DNA of 64,000 nucleotides from positions 3,639,001 through 3,703,000 of the forward strand of contig NZ_CP118225.1 in the NCBI RefSeq assembly GCF_028768465.1. The letters run 5' to 3'. Shown piece by piece: positions 37,649 through 46,473 of this stretch (the first letter of the stretch is position 1; the number at the start of each line of letters is the position of its first letter). The DNA comes from Rhodopirellula sp. P2. Its GTDB lineage: Bacteria > Planctomycetota > Planctomycetia > Pirellulales > Pirellulaceae. The notes under the pieces are model-generated. The model was not told the origin of the DNA. It searched no databases and saw only the letters and a list, made by a program, of their open reading frames with translations. The translations under genes were made by a program, and so were the position numbers.

Positions 37649-38554
37649 ATGCTCCACCCCAGCTGTTCCCGCCTGCTCAATCCGTTCTGCCTGGTTGCCG
37701 CGCTCGGTCTCTTGTTGTCAACCTTTGGGTTTGCCGACGACACGCTTCAGTCAACGGCAACGGCAAGCGTTGCGGCGTCCCAGGTCGCACCCGCTGACCA
37801 ACTTGAAAAGCAGCTTGGCACCAAGCCTTCCACCGTCGATTTCCACGGGTTCGTTCAACATGAATTCGAGATCGATGGAGTGGCTTGCAAATTGGTCCGC
37901 CCCGCCACGCCAGCTCCCACCGCACCATGGATTTGGCGAGCTCGTTTCTGGGGCCACGAGCCGCAACTGGACCTGGCCTTGCTGAACCAAGGTTGGCATG
38001 TCTGCTACTGCGACATCGCGGATTTGTTCGGCAACGAAACGGCCGTCCAACGCTGGGATCAGTTTTATGATCTGAGCCAACAGATCGGTTTGCATTCCAA
38101 ACCGTTGTTGGAAGGCATGAGCCGCGGCGGGTTGATCGTGATGCGCTGGGCATCCGCCAACCCGGACCAAGTCAGCGGGATCTACGTTGACAACGCAGTC
38201 ATGGACATCCGCTCATGGCCAGGCGGCCAAGGTGTCGGCATCGGGGCTCCCAGGGCCTGGAAGACATGCCTGGATGCCTATCAGATGACGGAGGAACAAA
38301 CGGAAACGATCGCTGACGGACCGCTGCAGCGCTTGGAAGGACTCGTCCAAGCCAGCGTGCCCCTTTTCGTGATGGTCAACGAGGCGGACAACGTGGTCCC
38401 GCCCAGTGAAAACAGCGACGTGCTGGTCCAACGCTACCGCGAACTCGGAGGCCCGATCCAGGAACTTCGTCGTCCCGGACTGGGGCATCACCCGCACTCT
38501 CTCAAGGACCCCGCTCCACTCGTGGAATTCGCGGAGCGGGCCGTTGCCCAGTGA
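37649..38554 (+). CDS. Secreted alpha/beta-hydrolase-like protein
   Basis: 301 aa from ATG 37649, chosen because it gives a clean signal peptide (LVAALGLLLSTFGFA) ending near FADD. The catalytic pattern of the alpha/beta fold is visible: nucleophile in EGMSRGGLIV (G-x-S-x-G), an acid in VNEADNVVPP and the His in GLGHHPHS. Long forms of this group in planctomycetes are annotated as esterase or polysaccharide-related hydrolases, but the substrate cannot be inferred. Ends 60 bases before the convergent DUF1559 gene. Confidence 0.75.
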   Translation: MLHPSCSRLLNPFCLVAALGLLLSTFGFADDTLQSTATASVAASQVAPADQLEKQLGTKPSTVDFHGFVQHEFEIDGVACKLVRPATPAPTAPWIWRARFWGHEPQLDLALLNQGWHVCYCDIADLFGNETAVQRWDQFYDLSQQIGLHSKPLLEGMSRGGLIVMRWASANPDQVSGIYVDNAVMDIRSWPGGQGVGIGAPRAWKTCLDAYQMTEEQTETIADGPLQRLEGLVQASVPLFVMVNEADNVVPPSENSDVLVQRYRELGGPIQELRRPGLGHHPHSLKDPAPLVEFAERAVAQ

Positions 38555-38614
38555 AGCCGAACGCGGGCTGGCAACGGGAAGCTGTCCTCCTCGTTTGCCT
38601 CGACCGTCCGACTC

Positions 38615-39733
38615 TCAATACTCGCCGGGAAGCTGGCGGTCGTCTCGCAACAACAGATTCAAAAACACACCCTGGTCAACGGTGTCGGAGAGCGTTCTGG
38701 ACGAGCCATCGCACAATCCGATGTGCACGGAACTGGAGTGAAAGCTAAACGGCTGGCTCTTGTTGGTGTGATTGATGGACCGATACGTTCCGCACGTGTC
38801 GATGGTGGCCTCCCACGCCGAAGTCTTGGTGCAGTCGGTTGCCATGTCGGGGACATTGGGGTTGGCAGACGTGGATTTTCCACGGTTCGAATTCGAGGTG
38901 TCCGCCAGCAAGTTGTCGGCCAGGTAAGCCCGCATTTTGACGCCGTCGCCGCCGCCTGCCCAAGTGATGCTGGGGCCGCCGGTCACGGCTGCTAACTTGC
39001 CACGCACGAACAGCTCTTGGGAGCCGATGCACTCGTAGTACATCAACGTGTGAGAGAGCCCGTCGAGAACACTTGCGGCACGCCCGCCTTTGTTATTCGG
39101 ATTGCGATTGCGAGATCCAGAGGCCGGCGTCATTGCGGTGCTGAATTGCATCTGCGGTTCCCCATCGCGATAGAACAGCGGATGCCCTTCCGGGCGAAGC
39201 GCTGGAATCCGCGGGGTGGTGTAGTCGGCCACGCTCATGGACAGTCCGTTGCTGTCGATGATCGTCCCGGATCCAGTCCGGCTGGGGCACTGAAAGACGG
39301 ACAGCTGCGTCGCAGCGGCTTCGACCAACCTGTCTTTGTTGCTCCAGTCCGTCGACAGGCTGCCGTTGTAGCCCCACTTGTACTCCGACGCGGACGGATT
39401 GTCGAAATTCGGGTGCTTGGCCGAACTGAATGTGTCCGCCAGATCCCGCTGCTCCACGAACGGCAAGATTCGCCACAACGACCCGGTGCGAGAGTACGGG
39501 TAGTGCTTGAAGGTGTGCTCAAACATGGTCATGCCGAGCACAATCTGTTTGACGTTGTTTTTGCACTGGGTGCGTCGTGCCGCTTCGCGTGCAGCCTGCA
39601 CGGCGGGCAAGAGCAGCCCCACCAAAACGCCAATGATGGCGATCACCACCAGCAGCTCAACCAACGTGAACCCCGGTTTTCTCCGCTTGCGAGAGCTGGA
39701 AGGGGGTGCCAAAGGAAGGCCCAAATCAGTCAT
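38615..39733 (-). CDS. DUF1559 pseudopilin-like protein
   Basis: 372 aa from ATG 39733 (39745 also possible). A basic stretch [10 protein letters not shown] leads into a prepilin signature (PG^[13 protein letters not shown]) and the hallmark [17 protein letters not shown] of DUF1559, a family expanded to dozens of copies in planctomycetes. The C-terminal part has the family's [17 protein letters not shown] end motif (H-x-G-x-x-x-x-x-x-D-G-S). Probably a secreted or surface pilin-like protein; function unknown. Stands alone, not with the pseudopilin operon at 7.8-15.4 kb. Confidence 0.9.
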   Translation of the reverse strand: MTDLGLPLAPPSSSRKRRKPGFTLVELLVVIAIIGVLVGLLLPAVQAAREAARRTQCKNNVKQIVLGMTMFEHTFKHYPYSRTGSLWRILPFVEQRDLADTFSSAKHPNFDNPSASEYKWGYNGSLSTDWSNKDRLVEAAATQLSVFQCPSRTGSGTIIDSNGLSMSVADYTTPRIPALRPEGHPLFYRDGEPQMQFSTAMTPASGSRNRNPNNKGGRAASVLDGLSHTLMYYECIGSQELFVRGKLAAVTGGPSITWAGGGDGVKMRAYLADNLLADTSNSNRGKSTSANPNVPDMATDCTKTSAWEATIDTCGTYRSINHTNKSQPFSFHSSSVHIGLCDGSSRTLSDTVDQGVFLNLLLRDDRQLPGEY

Positions 39734-39745
39734 CTTCAATACCAT

Positions 39746-40690
39746 TGCTTCGTACGGGGCTTTGAGAAATCTTCGCCGTGCAAAAGACGGCTGGATGTCT
39801 GGCTGGCTGTACAAAGTTAGCTGGCTTGACGTGAATGCTACTGAGAGTCAATCGCAATAGCTGGCCGGAGTTTAGCTTTGAAGATTGGAGGCGTCAACTT
39901 GCAGCTGCGATTTCGAGCGACGAGTTTCCAGATGGCGTGCTCTCCCAGCACCAGGGCCTGATCCCCGTGGCAACAACCCACCGTCCCGCGGGGACTGGAT
40001 CGATCGGCGTGCCAACCACAAACACACGAACGCCACCGCCACGAAGTGGCGTCACGTTGCCGCCATCGGCGCCCGCCGAAGAGAACCGGCAACGCCACAG
40101 CCACAAAGTGGCGACAGGCTGCCGCCCTCGGCGCCCGCCGATGGGAACCGGCACAGCACGAACCCACCGAGTCCTGAAGGGACGACAGGTTGTAGCCATC
40201 GGCGCCCGCCGATGGGAACCGGCACAACATGAACCCACCGAGTCCTGAAGGGACGACAGGTTGTAGCCATCGACGCCCGCCGCTGGGAACCGGCACAACA
40301 TGAACCCACCGAGTCCTGAAGGGACGACAGGTTGTAGCCAGCGGCGTCAGCCCAATGCCATCTACTTTAGAACCAACCGAGGGGATTTTGTTAGCGGAAC
40401 GGCGCAAGCCGTCCGGTAAATCGTGGGTGTTTTCCGACGCGTCACCGGACGGCTCGCGCCGTTCCGCTACAAAGTAGATGCCATCGGCGCCCGCCGATGG
40501 AAACAGGCACAACACGAACCCACCAAGTCCTGAAGGGACGACAGGTTGTAGCCATCGGCGCCCGCCGCTGGAAACCGGCACAACATGAACCACCAAGTCC
40601 TGAAGGGACGATAGGTTGTAGCCATCGGCGTCAGCCGATGGGAACAGGCAGAGCACGAACCCACCAAGTCCTGAAGGGACGACAGGTCGC
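39746..40690. repeat. Tandem 71-bp repeat array (non-coding)
   Basis: The anchor GTCCTGAAGGGACGACAGG occurs at 40171, 40242, 40313, 40527, 40597 and 40668: spacing 71, 71, 214, 70, 71. Removing the 143 extra bases between the third and fourth restores the period. Degenerate units (GAAGTGGCG ... CATCGGCGCCCGCCGA) extend left to about 40035. A long minus-strand ORF over it (39838-40929) encodes only the repeated 24-residue pattern and is rejected as a gene. Confidence 0.85.
40360..40479. repeat. Hairpin element inside the tandem array
   Basis: Two 25-base arms (40393-40417 and 40444-40468), AGCGGAACGGCGC..., match as reverse complements with one mismatch. Outer 9-base arms ATCTACTTT (40360) and AAAGTAGAT (40471) also mirror each other. 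Looks like a MITE or REP-type insertion into one repeat unit. Confidence 0.8.
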
Positions 40691-40839
40691 ACACAAGCTC
40701 CAGACACCTGCCACCCCCATTCGGGGCTTCCTGCGTTGCGTGCGATCCGTAATCGTTCGGTGAGTTTTGCTGCGGGATGAGCTTGCAGCCAGCGGTTGGG
40801 ACGGAATGGGGCCAGGGATTCGGCTTGATGGCTCGGCAT

Positions 40840-40870
<31 letters not shown>

Positions 40871-40937
40871 ACCTCGGGGCGTCGCCACCACGAACAATCG
40901 TTGCCGTGGCGACGGCCAAAACGGTTCAACCGGAGTG

Positions 40938-41180
40938 ATGACGCAGTGGGAGAAGTTCAAGAAGACCCAGCGCGGACAAGGCATCGCCGATCCAAAGCGA
41001 GTCTGCCTCGACATCCACCCCTCCGGAGCCAGTCAGGCAGCTGGGCCAGCAACGGGGCGAGACGGCAACAGCATCCTCAACATCGGCGGCTTCAGTGACG
41101 CCGTGTTCAACGTCGTCTCATCGTTCCTCGAAAACGACGCATCCCGCTTCGTCCGCGAAGTCGAATCCGTCGAACTGTAA
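40938..41180 (+). CDS. Small hypothetical protein, possibly the remnant of a larger gene
   Basis: 80 aa from ATG 40938; the frame extends upstream to 40767 but that part is repeat-like. It starts MTQWEKFKKTQRGQG and has NIGGFSDAVFNVVSSFLEND. No recognised family. It is followed at once by a strong terminator, which supports real transcription. It is the last item before the defence island. Confidence 0.4.
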   Translation: MTQWEKFKKTQRGQGIADPKRVCLDIHPSGASQAAGPATGRDGNSILNIGGFSDAVFNVVSSFLENDASRFVREVESVEL

Positions 41181-41203
41181 GTCGAAAGGCGAACAAACCC
41201 GAA

Positions 41204-41239
41204 ACGCCCGCGGAGGAGCAATCCCCCGCGGGCGTTTTT
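41204..41239 (+). terminator. Rho-independent terminator
   Basis: ACGCCCGCGG (41204-41213) pairs perfectly with CCGCGGGCGT (41226-41235), followed by TTTTATTT. Marks the boundary between the host region and the defence island. Confidence 0.88.
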
Positions 41240-41296
41240 ATTTGATGAGTTTGGGGCATTTTTCTTCAGAGGCGTAATAAAAAATCTCCCATTTCG

Positions 41297-41348
41297 ATAT
41301 TGGTGTACAAATGCCAATATTTCCTATTGGAGGTCGCATTGTGTACAA
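41297..41348 (+). promoter_or_regulatory. Candidate operator upstream of the putative regulator
   Basis: GTGTACAA occurs at 41303-41310 and again at 41341-41348, 38 bases apart. ATATTGG (41297) and CCAATAT (41314) form an inverted repeat around the first copy. The arrangement suits binding of a dimeric regulator, perhaps the product of the gene beginning 37 bases downstream. Confidence 0.45.
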
Positions 41349-41384
41349 GTGACGCACATTTCGTTTCCGAAGAGAGGGCATGCC

Positions 41385-42284
41385 ATGGATGGTTCAGGTC
41401 TAGCGATACTCAAAACAGTTGCTTCTACCGTTGTAAAAGCTGGGCTTGAGCATGGACGAAAGCATCTCGAAATTCAGCGAAGCCCAAGCCATCTAGTGGT
41501 TGATAGAGTGCACAAACTGTTGTCGGCCCACGATCTATCCGTGTCGCAACTGCTGACAATGGTCCCCAGCGATTGGGACTGGACCTTGGATTCGATAGCT
41601 AACACCCAGCGTCTATCGCTCGAAATTACTGCTGACCGCCTTCATTGGATTGCGGACCAGTTTGGTGTGCGGCGAAACTGGATTACTGGACTCGATAATC
41701 AGATCTACGACTTAGTTTGGGGCTACAAACAGCTAGACCGACTTGCACACTCGCTTGCCGAACGCAAAACACTGGGGCCCTCGATGCGCATGACAGCGTT
41801 TGTTGACGAAAGAAATCACATGGACAGTGAAGTCTCACATCGAAAACCAGTCGCTCTTGTTGCCTCAACTCCGATGCAGGTCACGGACGATCACTCGGAA
41901 ACGGTACTTCGTCATGTTGTCTGCGGCGATGACTTCGCTTGGAGCAATTGGGCAACACGGCGGGACTTGGAGGCGTTCACACGATGGTGTTTCCAAGAGT
42001 TCACCACATTCACCCGTATCGTTCCTGTCACGAGCAAGGTGGTTGGTGAGATTCGGTCGGGAGATCGGTTTCCGGGGCCGTATATCCCGACTGCTCAAAC
42101 CAGCGATTGGCAACTAGAGGACTACACATTGACCATTGATGAAAGCGTGTGTGCTAAAGAAACACATGAGGTCGATCAAGTGACCTGTCGCATGGAGCAG
42201 GCACTGTGCGGCTTTGCTCTACCCGTCAATCGAAATCCCTGCTCTATAATCGGACGGCGAAGTATATCGGCAGCGCGATTGTAG
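41385..42284 (+). CDS. Unrecognised protein with HTH-like region, putative regulator of the island
   Basis: 299 aa from ATG 41385, with GAGG 7 bases upstream; a GTG 36 bases earlier is less likely. Residues about 43-105 look like an XRE-type helix-turn-helix: HKLLSAHDLSVSQLL and LHWIADQFGVRRNWITG, the latter close to the second half of an XRE domain. The rest (Trp-rich, DFAWSNWATRRDLEAF) is not recognised. Convergent to the BREX-McrBC operon with a 93-base gap. The tail ends among basic residues. It may sense or regulate the defence locus; that is inference from position and HTH. Confidence 0.5.
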   Translation: MDGSGLAILKTVASTVVKAGLEHGRKHLEIQRSPSHLVVDRVHKLLSAHDLSVSQLLTMVPSDWDWTLDSIANTQRLSLEITADRLHWIADQFGVRRNWITGLDNQIYDLVWGYKQLDRLAHSLAERKTLGPSMRMTAFVDERNHMDSEVSHRKPVALVASTPMQVTDDHSETVLRHVVCGDDFAWSNWATRRDLEAFTRWCFQEFTTFTRIVPVTSKVVGEIRSGDRFPGPYIPTAQTSDWQLEDYTLTIDESVCAKETHEVDQVTCRMEQALCGFALPVNRNPCSIIGRRSISAARL

Positions 42285-42377
42285 AGCATAGAGACGCCAA
42301 GTATGCGAGATGGTAGTAAGTCCACCACAAACGCGTCCCCAGGTCTAAGCGAGCATGCTTTGATAGCACAAAATGCA

Positions 42378-43718
42378 CTACGCAATTGAAGCGACCGGTA
42401 TAGGCTCCGAGGAACCGAATGCCAACCTCGTTGCTTCAGCAATTCGCTGGCGTCTCCCTTGCGGGCTGTTTTCTTGAATCAATGCTTCAAGGCGGTTTAG
42501 ATTGACCGGGCGAAGGCAGACTTGCCCTAGCGACGATCCTCGAACTGGGTCAGTAATGTCGATCCTTGCTTCTTTGGCTTGTAAATGTGCAGCCGGGTAA
42601 AGAATACTGCTGGTGGGATTGGATGGTTGGCTAATCGCGTACACGACCAATTGATAGAGCATTTCGCGAGGCAATGGCTTGTCCCACAGGTCACGGTATT
42701 TCGCATCCAACAACGCTCGCAATCGTCCGTTCTTCGTGATTGCATAATCTGGACGCGGCGTTGGCGATTGCTTTCCTTGCGGATTGAATCCTGGGTTATA
42801 CCGCATCATGTGTTTGAGGCCGTGCTCATCGACAACACGATGATCCGCTAAATTCTCCGCTAGAAAGCGAGACAGCAACGCTTGAAAGAAAGCGTTCATG
42901 TCAAATAGGAATCCCGGTAAGCGATTGGTGATCGCTTCGCCTTCAAGGGTGATGCCCTGCGATTCAACCAGCAGTCGAATAATCGACATCGAAGCTGTAT
43001 AACTTGTGTTGAGTCGATTTGACTGGCGAGCCACCTGATTCATCACCGCTGAGCTGAGGCGGATCGTGGAAATTGATTCCTCCATCAACGAAGCAAGCCG
43101 GCGAGCATCTCGACGTAACAACAGGTTGCTCGCAAGAGATCCGGCCAGAATTAGACCCGCGTGAAGCACTCGATTAAAAAGAGTGTCTTCAATCCGCGGG
43201 TAGTGACGACAAGGCAGTTCAGCGGCCACGAGCCCACCTTCGCGAGCTATCTGGCCAATGTTGATTTGGCCACGCGGTGAGACGAGTCGTTCGCCACGTC
43301 GAACGTAGGATCGCCTGAGTCCTCGCGAGAGCAATTCTTGTGCTTCGGTGTTCAACTGTGCCACCAACAGGTCTTCAAAACCACACGGCTCCGAAAGATG
43401 GCTCGCATCGCAAAGCAAATGAAGCTTGCGAAACCCGAAAGCGTAACGTAGTAGGTTCAGCAACGATGTGCCCGGCAGTTTCGGAAGCACCGTGATAGTC
43501 AGGTTTCCCAAACGTAGGCGACCTACATGAGAAAGAGCCTTGATCTGCAGTCCGTCGCGCAGATCGGCAAGCTGAAGCCGCCTTGACCGTGTCAGCATTT
43601 CTGCGTGTGCCACGGCAGCACTGCCAGCTTCCAAGAAATATCCACGCAGTGATTCGTGGGTTTGAGGGCTCGCTGTTTCCCACTCCGAAAGCACTATCGA
43701 ACACGGGCCATTCACCAT
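42378..43718 (-). CDS. mcrC: McrC-family subunit of a McrBC-type modified-DNA restriction system
   Basis: 446 aa. N-terminal beta-rich McrC domain (LGNLTITVLPKLPGTSLLNLL), a helical linker (RIEDTLFNRVLHAGLIL), and a C-terminal PD-(D/E)xK nuclease with RPDYAI and LLDAKYRD, the DxK pair. With McrB it cleaves DNA containing modified cytosine. The start overlaps the mcrB stop by one base (TGATG), so the two are coupled. Last gene of the minus-strand operon. Confidence 0.9.
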   Translation of the reverse strand: MVNGPCSIVLSEWETASPQTHESLRGYFLEAGSAAVAHAEMLTRSRRLQLADLRDGLQIKALSHVGRLRLGNLTITVLPKLPGTSLLNLLRYAFGFRKLHLLCDASHLSEPCGFEDLLVAQLNTEAQELLSRGLRRSYVRRGERLVSPRGQINIGQIAREGGLVAAELPCRHYPRIEDTLFNRVLHAGLILAGSLASNLLLRRDARRLASLMEESISTIRLSSAVMNQVARQSNRLNTSYTASMSIIRLLVESQGITLEGEAITNRLPGFLFDMNAFFQALLSRFLAENLADHRVVDEHGLKHMMRYNPGFNPQGKQSPTPRPDYAITKNGRLRALLDAKYRDLWDKPLPREMLYQLVVYAISQPSNPTSSILYPAAHLQAKEARIDITDPVRGSSLGQVCLRPVNLNRLEALIQENSPQGRRQRIAEATRLAFGSSEPIPVASIA

Positions 43719-46393
43719 CAGTTCTCACCTTCTGGCGGTCCCGGCAAATCATCCTCGTCAGCGTTTTCGAACGCATCGTCTTCATCACCCAGCGACTGAT
43801 CGGAGGTGAGTGCCGCGGTCGTGTTCTGAATGTCACTAAACGATGTCAACAGAACATCGACCAACTCATTTTCACGCCCTGCTTCCAGTAAGTCCTGTCG
43901 AATTTCCTGTTTTTCAGTGTCGACAAGGCCATCGCCAAGAATTTTTCCCAGTGTGGTATAGTCCTCGTAGCAGTACTCCTCGAGCAATGGAATGATGTCG
44001 TCACGAATCGCACGCCGCAAAACTGCAATTTCTTTGATTGGGCTTCCTGCTTGTAGCAAGTACGAGTGACCAATCTGAAGGTTTCGCGAGTCGCGGCCAA
44101 CATGTTGCCTTATGCGTTCGTTCAATGCCTCGAACCAAGCACGCAAAGGAATGCCGCTGACAGTTGAGTCCTTCAAAACTCTACCGTCCGGCATCAACTC
44201 GATAAATCCAAAGCGGCGGCGTAGTGCCGCATCCAACAACGAGATTGAACGATCCGCTGTGTTCATCGTGCCGATCAGCAAGACGTTCTTCGGGATGGTG
44301 AATACCTGCTGACTAACGGGGAGTGTGATTCTCTTCCCGCGTTTATCTCTCTCCAATGTCGTCAATAATTCTCCGAACACTCGTGGTATATCGCCGCGAT
44401 TAATCTCATCGACAATCAAGAAAAATTGCTTCGCCGGGGTTGCTGCGGCATCTTGGCACAGTTTTTTGAAGATGCCATCGCGTAGTTCAAACGAAACCTG
44501 ACCGTTCACCGTGGATGGTCGATAGCCTTCGAGAAAGTCCTCGTATCCGTACGCCGGATGGAAGCAACACATACGAACGCAACCCGACTGCTCACCTTCA
44601 CCCGAAATTGCGTGCTTCTCAAACTCGTTCAAGTTTGCATGTAGCTTTCCAAAGTGAGAAATAGCCGCCAAGTCAAACGCAGTCTTTTCAGCCCAGTAGG
44701 TCTTCCCCGTTCCAGGCGGTCCGTACAGGATGACTTGTGATTTGCGAGCTAGCACCGACTGGATCCGACCGCCGATGTCCTGCAGGCGAATCGGACGAGG
44801 CGGAGTTGGTGTGGTCGTTCCACCGCTGACAGTCGATTCAATTGAATCGTGAACCTTCTTTTCCGCTTCGACGATATTCTCATCGTGTCGGCGAATTTCC
44901 CGGACGATGGATCGAAGCCCTTCGGGCACCGGCATCGTCCATTCCTCGATACTCAGCCACTCAACGCTCCGCTGGTGAGGGAATCCGAATTCGGGTGCAT
45001 GCTCATACTCGCCTGTGACACGTCCGATTCCGAGCACGGTTGCACCATCTGACGCAAGTACCCAGTCACCTTCGTTAATACCAGCAATGAACTGCGTAAT
45101 TTGAGAGCAATCTTGACCAACCGAAATCGAGCTTTGATCTGGGTTGACTTCTTTCAGTGCCTCCTTAAGTTGCTTTCGCGATTCCTTCTTTGCTTCAACC
45201 CATGTGAGATCTCCAAGTTGGTTCCATCCGATCGCGATGACATTGCGTTCCTTCATCATTTCCCAGTGACTGACGCCATCATCACCGCCGCGGGTTCCGA
45301 CACGCCAATATTTATGGAGCCGACCCTGTACGGCATTCAAGGACGCAGTGAATTGATTCATTCGTACGCCGACTTCTGCGGCTGCCGAAACGAACCGTCC
45401 CGCGCAGATATATCGCCCGTCGCCTCCAGGTGGAAGCTGTTGCAGCTTTAGGATGTGAAAGTGTTGCCAGTCAGGGCTATGGAAGTCATCGAGCTTCTCT
45501 GGATAGAGCAAGCTGAAATACTTGTGTCCCCATGCCAGCTTGCTGACCTCGGGAGCCAGTTCGTCCATTTGGTCTTGCAGTTCAGCGTAGTCATCATCGG
45601 ATGCGTTGTCGGATAGTTGTTCGAGTAATTCTGCACCCTGAATCAGTTGGTCGCGATGTAGTCGAGCAGCCTCGATTGCCTGTTCAATCGAAACGTCGAT
45701 CGGTTTACCGTTGTCGCCCGCCATCTGCCAACGTCCCGTCTCTTTGCGACGAAAGATGCGAAACTTCAAGGCACTTCCGCCGGCGATGCTGCCAAATTGC
45801 TTGGTGTCAAACTCTTCATCGCTTTTGAATTCCAGCCAATAAACAAGGCTGTCTCGGTTTCCATGGTCGTGAAGAAACTCGAGCAACGGCTCTCCGTCGA
45901 GTCCGCGAAGGACCTGTGGAGAGTATCTCTCCGCAAACAAGGAATACGATTCGTCCAGCTTATCCGTCGTGTAAACACGCCCTTCTTCAAGAAGATGCTC
46001 GTAGGTCGCAGCAAGCTCATCGCGTTTCGCTTCGCTTAGCATCGTCGATCCCTCCGGCCGCGACACACGACGCACCTCACTGAGTCTGCGTCCATTGGGG
46101 TCTTTCCAGTCGTACCAGCCGTTCGACGGTGATCCCTTCACGATGACGCCAGCGCTGCTGGGTTTGGTGAAGCGGTAGTCCTTCATGAATCGGTAGAGGT
46201 CTCCGAACTCTTGGAGCACTCCTTGTTCGAGAAGTTCATCGCGGATCGTTTTCACATTCGGTTGGCATGACGAAGTGATTTCTTTCCGAGCCGTCGACCC
46301 TTCCAGAACCGTGAATCCGTCCTCGTTCATGACAGCAGTTGCGGCGGCTTCACCGATATGCAGGTAGAGTTTTTCTGCTTGTTCATTCGTCAT
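43718..46393 (-). CDS. mcrB: McrB-family AAA+ GTPase-like subunit with DUF4357 and EVE/YTH-like N-region
   Basis: 891 aa. Residues about 80-115 resemble DUF4357 (GSPSNGWYDWKDPNGRRLSE), common in restriction enzymes. Residues about 330-480 look like an EVE/PUA-like modified-base reader (GDWVLASDGATVLGIGRVTG). The motor domain follows: Walker A YGPPGTGKTYWAE at about 551-563, Walker B FLIVDEINRGDIPRVFGELL at about 655-672, and the McrB signature GTMNTADRSISLLD at about 706. A Glu/Asp-rich tail ends it. Canonical E. coli McrB is 459 aa; the extra N-terminal modules probably set specificity. 80 bases downstream of brxL, so probably in the same transcript. Confidence 0.9.
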   Translation of the reverse strand: MTNEQAEKLYLHIGEAAATAVMNEDGFTVLEGSTARKEITSSCQPNVKTIRDELLEQGVLQEFGDLYRFMKDYRFTKPSSAGVIVKGSPSNGWYDWKDPNGRRLSEVRRVSRPEGSTMLSEAKRDELAATYEHLLEEGRVYTTDKLDESYSLFAERYSPQVLRGLDGEPLLEFLHDHGNRDSLVYWLEFKSDEEFDTKQFGSIAGGSALKFRIFRRKETGRWQMAGDNGKPIDVSIEQAIEAARLHRDQLIQGAELLEQLSDNASDDDYAELQDQMDELAPEVSKLAWGHKYFSLLYPEKLDDFHSPDWQHFHILKLQQLPPGGDGRYICAGRFVSAAAEVGVRMNQFTASLNAVQGRLHKYWRVGTRGGDDGVSHWEMMKERNVIAIGWNQLGDLTWVEAKKESRKQLKEALKEVNPDQSSISVGQDCSQITQFIAGINEGDWVLASDGATVLGIGRVTGEYEHAPEFGFPHQRSVEWLSIEEWTMPVPEGLRSIVREIRRHDENIVEAEKKVHDSIESTVSGGTTTPTPPRPIRLQDIGGRIQSVLARKSQVILYGPPGTGKTYWAEKTAFDLAAISHFGKLHANLNEFEKHAISGEGEQSGCVRMCCFHPAYGYEDFLEGYRPSTVNGQVSFELRDGIFKKLCQDAAATPAKQFFLIVDEINRGDIPRVFGELLTTLERDKRGKRITLPVSQQVFTIPKNVLLIGTMNTADRSISLLDAALRRRFGFIELMPDGRVLKDSTVSGIPLRAWFEALNERIRQHVGRDSRNLQIGHSYLLQAGSPIKEIAVLRRAIRDDIIPLLEEYCYEDYTTLGKILGDGLVDTEKQEIRQDLLEAGRENELVDVLLTSFSDIQNTTAALTSDQSLGDEDDAFENADEDDLPGPPEGEN

Positions 46394-46473
46394 GTTCGAG
46401 TTCCTGTTTTGTTGCTGCCGACCAAATTCCAGTTGTCATCATGTGAATGGTCAAGGTTACGAAGTGTAAAAGA

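Noticed and set aside
40171-40690. CRISPR array
   Set aside because: Unit is 71 bp with no unique spacers between identical repeats, and no cas genes nearby.
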